From NCBI GenBank assembly GCA_903789635.1, contig CAIFEY010000015.1:1-59322 (forward strand): a DNA stretch of 59,322 nt, written 5' to 3'. Positions 36,610 through 46,063 of the stretch are shown here, in pieces. The notes under the pieces were generated by a model. It made no database searches and was not told the origin of the DNA. It saw only the letters and a program-made list of their open reading frames with translations. The first letter of the stretch is position 1. Every line of letters starts with the position of its first letter. This stretch comes from an uncultured Eubacteriaceae bacterium. Its GTDB lineage: Bacteria; Bacillota; Clostridia; Peptostreptococcales; Anaerovoracaceae. A program made the translations under genes and the position numbers.

Positions 36610-37596
36610 ATGGATGTTACGAAAGAACAGATGAGACACATGTATCGTACGATGGTGCGCATCCGCAAGTTCGAGAGTAATGCGCAGAACGATTTTGCCA
36701 ACGGCAAGATCCCGGGATTCCTCCACCTGTATCTGGGTGAGGAAGCAATCGCTACCGGAGTCTGCGAGAATCTGAACAAGGATGACTTTATCACCAGTAC
36801 ACACAGAGGCCACGGCCACATCATCGCCAAGGGCGGCGATATGAAGTACATGATGGCGGAGCTGTATGGAAAGTCCACCGGATACTGCAAGGGCAAGGGC
36901 GGATCCATGCACATCGCTGACCGTGATCTGGGAATCTTAGGTGCGAACGGAATCGTAGGAGCCGGCCAGGACATCGCTGTTGGAGCCGGACTCTCCTGCA
37001 AGTACAGAAAGACCCAGCAGGTCTGCGCCTGCTTCTTCGGAGACGGTTCCACCAACCAGGGAACCTTCCACGAGGCACTGAATATGGCGTCGATCTGGAA
37101 GCTCCCGGTAATCTTTGTCTGCGAAAACAACCATTTCGGTATCTCCATGAGCCAGTCGAGACACCAGGCCATCAAGGACATCGCCGACAGAGCAGCGGCT
37201 TACGGAATTCCGGGCGTTGCCGTCGACGGAAACGACGCGATGGCTGTTTATGAAGCGGCCAACGAGGCAATCGCAAGAGCTAGAAAGGGACAGGGCCCGA
37301 CACTGATCGAGTGCAAGACCTGGAGATGGCGCGGCCACTTTGAGGGCGACCCTGCGATCTATAAGGATCCTAAGGAACAGGAAGAATGGGTGGCCAGAGA
37401 GCCGGTCAAGAGATTCCGTGAATTCCTCGAGGAGAACGGCGTAATGACTGCTGACGAGATGGATAAGGTCGACGCAGAGGTCGATCAGGAGATCAAGGAT
37501 GCGGTTCAGTTCGCAGAAGAGAGCCCGCTTCCGAAGCCGGAGGACGTCGGCAAGGATGTTTACACAGACTTTGATGAGGAGGTGCGCGTAAGATGA
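36610..37596 (+). CDS. acoA: Acetoin dehydrogenase E1 alpha subunit (TPP-dependent)
   Basis: A 328-residue E1 alpha subunit. The TPP/Mg motif is GDGSTNQGTFHEALNMASIW..VCENN, and TSTHRGHGHIIAKGGD and GKGGSMHIAD are typical. It decarboxylates or cleaves acetoin (or a 2-oxo acid) and passes the acetyl unit to lipoyl-AcoC. The acoX gene downstream and the AcoR/sigma-54 control favour acetoin over pyruvate. The stop overlaps the acoB ATG by 4 bp (ATGA). Confidence 0.93.
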   Translation: MDVTKEQMRHMYRTMVRIRKFESNAQNDFANGKIPGFLHLYLGEEAIATGVCENLNKDDFITSTHRGHGHIIAKGGDMKYMMAELYGKSTGYCKGKGGSMHIADRDLGILGANGIVGAGQDIAVGAGLSCKYRKTQQVCACFFGDGSTNQGTFHEALNMASIWKLPVIFVCENNHFGISMSQSRHQAIKDIADRAAAYGIPGVAVDGNDAMAVYEAANEAIARARKGQGPTLIECKTWRWRGHFEGDPAIYKDPKEQEEWVAREPVKRFREFLEENGVMTADEMDKVDAEVDQEIKDAVQFAEESPLPKPEDVGKDVYTDFDEEVRVR

Positions 37597-38564
37597 AGAC
37601 GATGAGTGTAATGGAAGCCATTCGTGAAGCGATGAGTATCAGAATGCGCGAGGATCCTAACGTACTGCTGTTTGGTGAGGATGTCGGTAAATTCGGAGGA
37701 TGCTTCGGTGTTTCCGCAGGCATGTTCGACGAGTTCGGACCGGAGAGAGTCCGCGATACCCCGATTTCCGAGGGCGCGATCATCGGTGCCGCTACAGGCT
37801 CCGCAGCGACCGGCCTTCGCCCGATCGCAGAGATCATGATGGACGACTTCATCACCGTCGCCATGGACCAGCTGGTCAACAACGCAGCCTTCATGCACTA
37901 CATGTTCGGCGGAAAGATCGAGCTCCCTATGGTCGTCCGCACCGTCAACGGCGCCGGCGTAAACGCTGCAGCGCAGCACTCCAAGTCCATGGAAGCATGG
38001 CTGACCCACGTACCGGGCCTGAAGGTCGTCTATCCGTCGACCCCGCAGGACTGCCTGGGACTGCTGCTCGCATCCATCGACGACAATAACCCGGTCGTCT
38101 TCTTTGAGCATAAGATCGCTTACGGCGAGAAGGGTGAGGTAAGCTCCTTCGACCCGATTCCGCTCGGCAAGGGCGACATCAAGAAGGAAGGATCCGACGT
38201 GACGATCATCGCCTACGGATACCAGGTATTCCGCGCACTGAAGGCTGCGGAACAGCTGGAGAAGGAAGGCATCTCGGCAGAAGTCCTGGATCCGCGCACA
38301 CTGTATCCGCTGGATAAGGACCTGATCGCAGAGTCCGTCGGAAAGACGCACAACGTCGTCATCACTTCCGAGGAATTCAAGCGCGGCAGCTATGCCGGAG
38401 AGATCTCCGCATTCGTAGCCGAGGAGATGTTTGATTCCCTGGATGCACCGTGCAGGCGTGTCTGCGCGCTGAACACCCCGGTTCCGTTCTCCGCAGTTCT
38501 GGAGAATGCGTTTATCCCGCAGACCGAGGATATCGTAAACGCAGTCAAGGCCCAGAGAGAATAA
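37593..38564 (+). CDS. acoB: Acetoin dehydrogenase E1 beta subunit
   Basis: A 323-residue transketolase-type beta subunit (VLLFGEDVGKFGG, DTPISEGAIIGAATGSA, the cofactor-facing EIMMDDFITVAMDQLVN). It forms a heterotetramer with AcoA. Translation is coupled to acoA by a 4-bp overlap. A 239-bp gap containing a strong hairpin follows before acoX. Confidence 0.93.
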   Translation: MKTMSVMEAIREAMSIRMREDPNVLLFGEDVGKFGGCFGVSAGMFDEFGPERVRDTPISEGAIIGAATGSAATGLRPIAEIMMDDFITVAMDQLVNNAAFMHYMFGGKIELPMVVRTVNGAGVNAAAQHSKSMEAWLTHVPGLKVVYPSTPQDCLGLLLASIDDNNPVVFFEHKIAYGEKGEVSSFDPIPLGKGDIKKEGSDVTIIAYGYQVFRALKAAEQLEKEGISAEVLDPRTLYPLDKDLIAESVGKTHNVVITSEEFKRGSYAGEISAFVAEEMFDSLDAPCRRVCALNTPVPFSAVLENAFIPQTEDIVNAVKAQRE

Positions 38565-38684
38565 GCTGGGATAATCCACGAGAGCAGTCGATCCGAGGGA
38601 TCGAAGAATATATCGCTGCTCCGCCCTGCGGTGGAGTCTCAATCTAATTAGTCCGTATTAGGGCGGAAGGCGGCAGCGGATATT

Positions 38685-38720
38685 TGCGCATGCCCATCCC
38701 TCAGTGGATGAGCATGCGCA
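38685..38720 (+). promoter_or_regulatory. Strong hairpin inside the aco operon
   Basis: TGCGCATGCCCATCC pairs with GTGGATGAGCATGCGCA across CTCA, with one bulge. There is no T-run, so it is probably a processing or mRNA-stability element between acoB and acoX rather than a full terminator. Confidence 0.6.
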
Positions 38721-38803
38721 CTCTATAAAAGAACAGAAAGCAGAACGCATGGCAGAGCGCAATGCGGTTCTGGAGCGCCGAACACAGGAAAGGAGGGTGA
38801 CTC

Positions 38804-39814
38804 TTGTCAAGCATTGGAATCATCGCTAATCCGGCTTCCGGAAAGGACATTCGCAGGCTGGTATCCTACGCGACGACGATCGACAATCAGGAGAAAGTCA
38901 ACATCGTGAAGAGGATCGTGCTGGCCGCGCAGTCCGTCGGCGTGGATAAAATCTACTTTATGCCGGACAGTTTCCAGTTCGGGTGGGTCGTCATCGACGA
39001 TCTGGAATTGGACGGAAACCTGACGGCCTCGTGTGAGGTCCTGCAGATCCCGTATATGGCCTGCGCCGAGGATACGACGCGCACGGCTGCCTGGATGGAG
39101 GAACACAGTCTGGGATGCGTCGTCGTCCTGGGCGGTGACGGAACCAGCCGGGCGGCGGCCAAGGGGCTGAAGGACGTCCCGCTTCTTCCGGTTTCCACGG
39201 GTACGAACAACGTGTATCCGGAATACACGGAAGGAACTGTCGCGGGCATGGCGGCAGGGATCGCTGCGGGAGCAGATGACCCGGCTGAATTTTGTCTTAG
39301 GGACAAGCGGATCGAGGTATCGGTCGACGGCGAATTCAGAGACATCGCCCTGGTGGATGCCGTGGTGTCCGACGATCTTTGGGTCGGATCGCGCGCCATC
39401 TGGGACGTAAAGAAAATCGAGCATATCGTTGCAGCGAGGAGCCATCCTGCGAGCATCGGATTTTCCGCGGCGGCAGGCTGCCTGGAGGTGATCCGTCCGG
39501 AGGACGACCGCGCCCTAGCACTGCATCTCTGCGGAGACGATGAGACAAAGGCAGTCCGGAAGATCAAGGCACCGGTCGCTGCCGGAATCCTGTCTCCTGT
39601 CGACATCCAGGAGATCAGGGAACTCGGCATCGGCGAGGCCTACAGCTTCACTGCGGAGCACAACTGCATGCTCGCGCTGGACGGGGAACGTGAGATCCGC
39701 GTGCGCGAGGGGCAGGAGGTTTCGTTCCGGCTGACCAGGAACGGCCCGCTGCGGGTGAATATAGAGAAGACGTTGGAAAAAGCCGTAGAACATGGATTGT
39801 TTAACCGCGACTAG
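38804..39814 (+). CDS. acoX: AcoX, NAD kinase-like protein of acetoin catabolism
   Basis: A 336-residue ATP-NAD kinase-like protein. The start segment IIANPASGKDIRRLV and the nucleotide motif VVVLGGDGTSRAA are conserved in AcoX. TTG 38804 is the start because AGGAGGGTG precedes it by 5 nt. AcoX proteins accompany acoABC operons; their exact role is not settled. It is followed 29 bp later by acoC. Confidence 0.88.
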   Translation: MSSIGIIANPASGKDIRRLVSYATTIDNQEKVNIVKRIVLAAQSVGVDKIYFMPDSFQFGWVVIDDLELDGNLTASCEVLQIPYMACAEDTTRTAAWMEEHSLGCVVVLGGDGTSRAAAKGLKDVPLLPVSTGTNNVYPEYTEGTVAGMAAGIAAGADDPAEFCLRDKRIEVSVDGEFRDIALVDAVVSDDLWVGSRAIWDVKKIEHIVAARSHPASIGFSAAAGCLEVIRPEDDRALALHLCGDDETKAVRKIKAPVAAGILSPVDIQEIRELGIGEAYSFTAEHNCMLALDGEREIRVREGQEVSFRLTRNGPLRVNIEKTLEKAVEHGLFNRD

Positions 39815-39843
39815 CGGGAACAGAATCGAGGAGGCGAGACAAC

Positions 39844-41148
39844 ATGGCAGAAGCAATTTTGATGCCTAAGATGGGAATGACGATGACGGAAGGTACCGTG
39901 GAAGAATGGTACGTAAAGGAAGGGGATCCGGTAAAGCAGGGAGATCCTCTGTTTTCTGCGTCTACAGATAAGATCACGAACGACGTGGAGTGCCAGGAGG
40001 ACGGCACGATCCTGAAGATCCTGGCGCAGCCTGGGGACACCGTAGAGGTCTCCGCGGTCGTCGGATACATCGGACAGCCGGGAGAGGCCGTTCCGGACGC
40101 GCCTGCTGCGGGAGCCGCAGAACCGGCGCCTGCACCTGCAGAAGAGGCGGCGGCACCGGCACCTGAGGCAGCGCCTGCACCGGCAGCCGGAGGCCACGTC
40201 AAGGCATCCCCGGCGGCCAAGAAGCTGGCTAAGGAGAAGGGCGTCGACCTTTCCCTGGTTCCGGCGACGGGCCCTGGCGGAAGAATCAAGATCGAGGACG
40301 TCGAGAAGTTCATCGAGGACCAGAAGAACGTCAAGGCGAGCCCTGCGGCAGCCAAGGCGGCGGCGGATCTCGGCGTGAACCTCGCGGAGTGCGGAACGTC
40401 CGGCGGACGCGTCATGAAGGACGACGTCCTGAAGGCAGCGGCCCCTGAGCGGGAGAGCAACGACCTCCCGCCGCAGAGGGTAGACACGCTCAGAAGATCG
40501 ATCGCGAAGAACATGACAGAATCGTGGCACACTTCGCCGCGCGTCACCTTCACGCATCCGGTCGACATGACCGCGGTCATTGAAATGAGAAACAGCCTCA
40601 AGGATGAGATGAAGAGGACCGGAATCAAGATCTCCTTCAACCACATCCTGATGAAGGCATGCGCACAGGTACTGATGGAATTCCCTGACGTGAACGGCAG
40701 TTTTTGTGATAATATGATTACGCACCACAAGCACGCGAATGTCGGTCTTGCGGTGGCAAAGGGAGACGGCCTGATCGTACCGAACGTGAAATGCTGTGAA
40801 GAGAAGTCGCTGAACCAGATTGCTGACGAAATGAGCAAGCTGGTCGACAAGACGCGCAGCGGAAGGATCGAGATGGATGACATCACGGGCGGAACGTTCA
40901 CGATCAGCAGCCTCGGACCTTACGGTATTACCAATTTCTCGCCGATCATCAATCAGCCGGAGCTGGCAATCCTGGGCGTCTGCGACATCGTCGAGACCCC
41001 GGTTGTCCGGAATCATGAAATCGTGATTCTGCCGATGATGAATCTCTGCCTGACCGCCGACCACCGCGTCATCGACGGCGTCAAGGCCTCCAAGTTCCTG
41101 CAGAGACTGACACAGATCCTGGAGAATCCGTATCTGATGATGGCCTGA
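39844..41148 (+). CDS. acoC: Dihydrolipoamide acetyltransferase (E2) with two E3-binding domains
   Basis: A 434-residue E2. The lipoyl domain occupies residues 1-~78 with the lipoylated Lys43 in STDKITND. After an Ala/Pro/Glu-rich linker there are two peripheral subunit-binding-like domains in tandem (KASPAAKKLAKEKGVDLSLV and KASPAAAKAAADLGVNL). The C-terminal catalytic domain has the active-site motif DHRVIDGVKASKFL. It transfers acetyl groups from E1-bound lipoate to CoA. Two binding domains are uncommon; one is the rule. Confidence 0.93.
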   Translation: MAEAILMPKMGMTMTEGTVEEWYVKEGDPVKQGDPLFSASTDKITNDVECQEDGTILKILAQPGDTVEVSAVVGYIGQPGEAVPDAPAAGAAEPAPAPAEEAAAPAPEAAPAPAAGGHVKASPAAKKLAKEKGVDLSLVPATGPGGRIKIEDVEKFIEDQKNVKASPAAAKAAADLGVNLAECGTSGGRVMKDDVLKAAAPERESNDLPPQRVDTLRRSIAKNMTESWHTSPRVTFTHPVDMTAVIEMRNSLKDEMKRTGIKISFNHILMKACAQVLMEFPDVNGSFCDNMITHHKHANVGLAVAKGDGLIVPNVKCCEEKSLNQIADEMSKLVDKTRSGRIEMDDITGGTFTISSLGPYGITNFSPIINQPELAILGVCDIVETPVVRNHEIVILPMMNLCLTADHRVIDGVKASKFLQRLTQILENPYLMMA

Positions 41149-41164
41149 TGGAAAGGGGATCAGT

Positions 41165-42580
41165 ATGGCTAAAAGCATTACAATCATAGGCGGCGGCCCG
41201 GGCGGCTACATCGCCGCAATCCGTGCGGCGCAGCTGGGTGCAGACGTCACCGTTATCGAGAAGGGCAAACTCGGAGGAACCTGCCTGAACATCGGCTGCA
41301 TTCCGACCAAGTGCCTGCTGCACAGCGCAGAAGTATTCACAGAGATTAAGAACAGCAAGACGCAGGGTATCGTCGTGAACGATGTACAGCTCGACTTCCC
41401 TGCAGTCATCGCACATAAGACCAAGATCTCCAAGACGCTGGTAAACGGCGTCAAGGGTCTGCTGAAGGCGAACAAGGTCAAGACCATTAAGGGAACGGCC
41501 AAATTCATCGGCCCTAAGAAAATCGAGATCAGCAAGGAAGACGGCACGACGGAAGTCAGCACGCCGGATGACATCATCCTCGCGACCGGATCCGTCAACG
41601 TCGTCCCACCGATCCCGGGTCTCAAGGAGGTGCCGGCCTGCATCGACTCCACCGGAGCCCTCTCGCTGGAGGAGCTCCCTAAGACGATGGTCGTCATCGG
41701 CGGCGGAGTCATCGGACTCGAGATCGCGTGCGCGTACGCGCAGTTCGGGACCAAGATCATCGTCGTCGAGGCATTGGACCACGTTCTGCCGATGCTCGAC
41801 GCGGAGATTACAGACATCGCCGTGAAGAACATGAAGAAGATGGGCATGGAGTTCCACTTGGAATGCCCGGTTGAGGCCGTGGAAGAGGCTGAAGGCGGCG
41901 CCAGGGTCATCTGCACGAACAAGAAGACCGGTGAGAAGGAGACCTTTGTGGCTGAGAAGGTCCTGGTTGCGATCGGAAGAAAGGCCAGCATCGACTCGCT
42001 CGCGCTCGGCATGACCGGCGTGGAGTTCGACAAGGGCGGCATCGAGGTCGACGACCTGATGCAGACGAACGTCTCCGGAATCTACGCGATCGGCGACTGC
42101 ATCAAAGGCAGAGCCCGCCTCGCGCACACCGCCTCCGTCATGGGTGAGATCGCCGCCGAGAACATCATGGGCGCGCACAATCTCTATGACGAGAAGACGA
42201 ACGTCACCTGCGTCTACGTCGAGCCGGAAGCCGCTGCGGTCGGCCTGACCGAGGAGCAGTGCAAGGCACAGAATATCGACTACAAGGTCGGAAAATTCCC
42301 GCTCGCGGGCAACGGCAAGTCCTTGATCCTGAACGGCGGAAAGGGCATGGTGAAGATCATCGCCGACTCCAAGTATGAGCAGATCCTGGGCGTCCACATG
42401 ATCGGACCTAGAGCCAGCGACCTGATCGCGGAGGGGGCGCTCGCCATCCGCCTCGAGGCCACGGTCGACGAGCTGATCAGCACGATCCACTCCCACCCGA
42501 CGGTCTCCGAGTCCGTCCGCGAGGCAGGCTTGGACCTGCAGGAGCGTGTACTGAACATGCCGCCTAAGAGAAAGAGATAA
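41165..42580 (+). CDS. acoL: Dihydrolipoamide dehydrogenase (E3)
   Basis: A 471-residue flavoprotein that re-oxidises lipoamide with NAD. The FAD loop IIGGGPGGYIAAIRA, redox disulfide Cys40/Cys45 in GGTCLNIGCIPTK, NAD loop VVIGGGVIGLEIA and the C-terminal catalytic His segment HSHPTVSESV are all present. It is the last gene of the aco operon, 17 bp after acoC. Confidence 0.95.
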   Translation: MAKSITIIGGGPGGYIAAIRAAQLGADVTVIEKGKLGGTCLNIGCIPTKCLLHSAEVFTEIKNSKTQGIVVNDVQLDFPAVIAHKTKISKTLVNGVKGLLKANKVKTIKGTAKFIGPKKIEISKEDGTTEVSTPDDIILATGSVNVVPPIPGLKEVPACIDSTGALSLEELPKTMVVIGGGVIGLEIACAYAQFGTKIIVVEALDHVLPMLDAEITDIAVKNMKKMGMEFHLECPVEAVEEAEGGARVICTNKKTGEKETFVAEKVLVAIGRKASIDSLALGMTGVEFDKGGIEVDDLMQTNVSGIYAIGDCIKGRARLAHTASVMGEIAAENIMGAHNLYDEKTNVTCVYVEPEAAAVGLTEEQCKAQNIDYKVGKFPLAGNGKSLILNGGKGMVKIIADSKYEQILGVHMIGPRASDLIAEGALAIRLEATVDELISTIHSHPTVSESVREAGLDLQERVLNMPPKRKR

Positions 42581-42673
42581 GAAGTGCTAATAAGCTAAGA
42601 AAATAGCTAAGAATAACAGCTAAGCAAAACAGCTGAGATGAAACGGCAGTAAAAGAGTATATGGAAATAGAAC

Positions 42674-42693
42674 GGACGGAGCAGTCTCCGTCC
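42674..42693 (+). terminator. Perfect hairpin after acoL
   Basis: GGACGGAG and CTCCGTCC form an 8-bp stem with a CAGT loop. There is no T-run, so termination is uncertain. Confidence 0.4.
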
Positions 42694-42875
42694 CCTGCCC
42701 CGCGCACCCTGCAATTATACGCTGTGAATATTCTGAGAATGGAGCCGAAAGTGCTACCGTTCTTAGATATTTGCAGGTATAATGGGTGTATCGGGCGCTG
42801 CGGAATGGCCGCGGCGATGGCAGGAGAATTCCGCCTGTCTTACGGCGGAGTCAGTAACAAAAGGGGGAAATTACA

Positions 42876-43175
42876 ATGTTCCAGGCAGCATTTCTCTATG
42901 TATATCCGGGCGCTGATCCGGAGAAGCAGAGAGCAGAGATTCCGGCAGAGCAGATCAACATGAACGTGATCGGCTGCAGCAGCTACGACCAGGCGGAAAA
43001 GGCCGCAAAAGAACTGGTTGCCAAGGGATGCACCGCGATCGAGCTCTGTGCGGGATTCGGCATGGAAGGTGTCGCGAGAATCAAGAAGGCGGTGGGACCG
43101 GGAATTGCCGTTGGCGCAGTTCGGTTCGACTTCCATCCGGGACTCGAGTTCAAGAGCGGAGACGACGTATTCTAG
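42876..43175 (+). CDS. DUF6506 family small protein
   Basis: A 99-residue protein (MFQAAFLYVYPGADPEKQRA; CSSYDQAEKAAKELVAKGCTAIELCAGFG). It looks like a compact alpha/beta domain with a possible Gly-rich ligand loop. ATG 42876 follows AAAGGGGGAAA. It is a member of a family of unknown function found in Clostridia. It has its own downstream terminator. Confidence 0.75.
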   Translation: MFQAAFLYVYPGADPEKQRAEIPAEQINMNVIGCSSYDQAEKAAKELVAKGCTAIELCAGFGMEGVARIKKAVGPGIAVGAVRFDFHPGLEFKSGDDVF

Positions 43176-43220
43176 ACCGCGGTCTAGGGGGTCGCTCACT
43201 GAACCTCATTTTCTTTCATC

Positions 43221-43259
43221 TATGGAGCATGCGCCGTTTGACGTGTGCTCCATATTTCT
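43221..43259 (+). terminator. Intrinsic terminator after the DUF6506 gene
   Basis: TATGGAGCA pairs with TGCTCCATA and is followed by a T-rich stretch. Confidence 0.75.
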
Positions 43260-43395
43260 ATTGTTTTCTTTATTGCAGATTCATGTTTTCTATTCTCTTT
43301 TTACGGATCATCCATTTGTACACAAAGAATACACAACTTATAGATACTTTCTATGATATGATTAGTATAGAATTATACTGAGAAAGAGGGTGTAC

Positions 43396-44787
43396 ATGAT
43401 GGGCATTATCGGTGCTTTTATGGTTCCGCATCCGCCGATCATCCTGTCCGAGGTCGGCATGGGCGAGGAGCACAAGATTCAGAGGACAATCGACGCCTAC
43501 GAGCAGGCTGCCAGCGAGGTCGCCGCGCTGGAACCGGAGACGGTCGTGATCTCGTCGCCGCACAACGTGATGTACTACGATTACTTCAACATCTCCTCAG
43601 GAAGCCGCGCGTACGGCGACTTCGGGCAGTTCCGTGCGCCGCAGGTGAGTTTTGACGTGCGCTACGACGAGGAGTTCGTGGACGCAGTCTCAAGGCTTGC
43701 TGACGAGGCGGATTTCCCTGCAGGGACGCTCGTGACAAAGTCCGAACTGGACCACGGGTTCATGATTCCGCTGTACTTCCTGAAGCGCGAGGGATTCACC
43801 GACTTCGACACGGTCCGCGTCGGCCTGTCCGGACAGTCGCTGAAGGACCACTATCGACTCGGCATGATGATCAAGCAGGCGGCCGAGGAGACCGGCAGGA
43901 GGGTGGTATACATCGCCAGCGGGGATTTGTCGCACAAGACGAGGGCTGAGGGCCCGTACGGCTTTGACCCGCACGGACCGGAGTACGATGAGCGCATCAT
44001 GGACGTCATGGGGCGCGGGGCGTTCGGGGAACTGTTCGATTTCTCCGAGACGTTCTGCGAGCAGGCGGCGGAGTGCGGCCATCGGTCGTTCGTGATGATG
44101 GCGGGCGCGCTGGACCGGACCGCGGTAGAACCGAAGCGGCTGTCGCTGGAGGATATCTTTGGGGTCGGGTACGGCGTCTGCACGTTCAAGGTGCTGGGCG
44201 AGGACCCGTCGCGGAATTTTCTGGACCGGTTTCAGGAGTCGGAAGGGCGCAAGCTGGCTGAGAAGCGTGCTTCGGAGGATCCGTTCGTTCGGCTGGCGCG
44301 TGCCTCGGTAGAGCACTGGGTGAACACGGGGAAGAAGCTGGACATGCCGGAGGATCTCAGCAGTGAGCTTATGACCAGGCGTGCGGGGGCCTTTGTCACG
44401 CTTCACAAGGACGGAAGGCTGCGCGGATGCATCGGGACGATCCAGCCGGTCAGGGACTGCCTCGCGGAGGAGATCATCGAGAACGGCATCAGCGCGTGCG
44501 CGCGCGACCCGCGCTTCCCGGAGGTTCGGCCTTCTGAATTAGGTGATGTCGAGTACAGCGTCGACGTGCTGGACGAGCCGGAGCCGATCGATTCCAAGGA
44601 CCAGCTCGACGTGAAGAAGTACGGCGTGATCGTGACCAAGGGAGGGCGCAGAGGGCTTTTGCTGCCGAACCTGGACGGCGTCGACACCGTCGACCAGCAG
44701 ATCGCGATCGCTAAGGAGAAGGCCGGCATCGGAAAGCTCGAGCGCGGCGTCAAGCTGGAGCGCTTTCAGGTCGTCAGGCATTATTAG
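43396..44787 (+). CDS. MEMO1-AMMECR1 fusion (AmmeMemoRadiSam proteins B and A)
   Basis: About 463 residues. The N-terminal ~270 residues are the MEMO/class III extradiol dioxygenase fold (GAFMVPHPPIILSEVG, VISSPHNVMYYDYF, ASGDLSHKTRAEGPYGFDP), with His residues positioned for metal. The C-terminal ~190 residues are AMMECR1 (PFVRLARASVEHWVN, GAFVTLHKDGRLRGCIG). ATG 43396 follows AAAGAGGG. The next gene is the radical SAM component of the same system, so all three AmmeMemoRadiSam parts are here in two genes. The biochemical role is unknown. Confidence 0.9.
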   Translation: MMGIIGAFMVPHPPIILSEVGMGEEHKIQRTIDAYEQAASEVAALEPETVVISSPHNVMYYDYFNISSGSRAYGDFGQFRAPQVSFDVRYDEEFVDAVSRLADEADFPAGTLVTKSELDHGFMIPLYFLKREGFTDFDTVRVGLSGQSLKDHYRLGMMIKQAAEETGRRVVYIASGDLSHKTRAEGPYGFDPHGPEYDERIMDVMGRGAFGELFDFSETFCEQAAECGHRSFVMMAGALDRTAVEPKRLSLEDIFGVGYGVCTFKVLGEDPSRNFLDRFQESEGRKLAEKRASEDPFVRLARASVEHWVNTGKKLDMPEDLSSELMTRRAGAFVTLHKDGRLRGCIGTIQPVRDCLAEEIIENGISACARDPRFPEVRPSELGDVEYSVDVLDEPEPIDSKDQLDVKKYGVIVTKGGRRGLLLPNLDGVDTVDQQIAIAKEKAGIGKLERGVKLERFQVVRHY

Positions 44788-45011
44788 GTTTTCCGGCGTT
44801 TCCAGCGCTTTAGCTGGTGTTGACGCGCCCGGAAACAAGCCCGGCGGCGACTTAACCTAGTAAAATGATGGGGATTTATGACGCAAGTGACAATAAAAAT
44901 AATTGATCAACACCATAAAACCTAAAGAAACGGATTGATAACCGGCATATAAACGGGCATAAATAAAAGAGGAATAGAGAGATTAAGAGAGAATCTGAGG
45001 AAGTGAAAAGA

Positions 45012-45851
45012 ATGGTACAGTGCAAGGTGTGTTTCAGGCATTGTACGCTGGAGGACGGCCAGGTGGGATTCTGCGGCGCGAGGCGGTGCAGGGGCGGCAC
45101 GACGGTGCCGATCAACTACGGAAAGCTGACGTCGCTGGCGCTGGACCCGATCGAGAAGAAGCCGCTGCTGAAGTTTCATCCGGGCAGCATGATCCTGTCG
45201 TGCGGCAGTTTCGGCTGTAACCTGGACTGTCAATTTTGTCAAAACCACGTCATCTCGAGGGCCAAGGAGGGCGACCTGCCGACGGAGTACTACTCGCCGG
45301 AGCGGCTGGTCAACTTCGCGGACGAGCTCGTGATGCGCGGGAACATCGGGATCGCGTTCACGTACAACGAGCCGCTGGTCGGTTACGAATACGTGCGCGA
45401 CACGGCCAGGCTGGCGCATGAGCGGGGGCTCAGCACGGTGCTCGTGACGAACGGGACGGCGGAGATGGCGGTGCTCGAGGCGATTTTGCCGTACATCGAC
45501 GCGATGAACATCGATCTGAAAGGGTTTACCGATAACTATTACAGGTCGATCTGCGGCGGAGACCTCGGCCAGGTCAAGGCGTTCATCGAGCGGGCGTGCG
45601 AGAGCTGCCACGTGGAGTTGACGACGCTGATCGTCCCGGGCGAGAACGATGACCGAGAATCCATGGTCAGGGAGGCGCAGTGGATTGCCGGCCTGAACGG
45701 CGGCAGGGGCGTCGACATCCCGCTGCACGTCACGCGGTTTTTCCCGCGGTATAAGATGGACGACCGCGGACCGACGCCGCTCAGCACGATCGGGAGCCTG
45801 CTCTGCACGGCCAGGAAGTACCTGCACCATGTATACCCGGGGAACTGCTGA
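45012..45851 (+). CDS. AmmeMemoRadiSam radical SAM enzyme
   Basis: A 279-residue radical SAM protein. The cluster motif is C-x3-C-x2-C in GCNLDCQFCQNH. An N-terminal Cys set (QCKVCFRHC..GFCGARRC) may bind another cluster, and FTYNEPLVGYEYV and VTNGT follow the family pattern related to pyruvate formate-lyase activases. The start ATG 45012 is preferred over GTG 45003 by spacing to GAGGAA. It follows the MEMO-AMMECR1 gene after about 225 bp that hold a weak hairpin but no gene. Confidence 0.9.
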   Translation: MVQCKVCFRHCTLEDGQVGFCGARRCRGGTTVPINYGKLTSLALDPIEKKPLLKFHPGSMILSCGSFGCNLDCQFCQNHVISRAKEGDLPTEYYSPERLVNFADELVMRGNIGIAFTYNEPLVGYEYVRDTARLAHERGLSTVLVTNGTAEMAVLEAILPYIDAMNIDLKGFTDNYYRSICGGDLGQVKAFIERACESCHVELTTLIVPGENDDRESMVREAQWIAGLNGGRGVDIPLHVTRFFPRYKMDDRGPTPLSTIGSLLCTARKYLHHVYPGNC

Positions 45852-45956
45852 CACCCGAGAACGGCGGATGTGTGGATGCTGTATACAAGCGTGACGGATC
45901 GAAACAGGATCGAAGTTGAATGGATGTTCAAACGGATGTTCAAATGAAATGAAATG

Positions 45957-46013
45957 AAAAAGCGGGTGCCGCGAAGGAATGGAGATCATTCTCTCGCGGC
46001 ATCCGCTTTATTG
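45957..46013. terminator. Bidirectional terminator
   Basis: AAAGCGGGTGCCGCGA pairs with TCGCGGCATCCGCTTT and lies between convergent genes. Confidence 0.8.
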
Positions 46014-46063
46014 CTGTGATTGACGGTAACGTCAAAAGGCATGTATGGACGATGTTTATCCCG

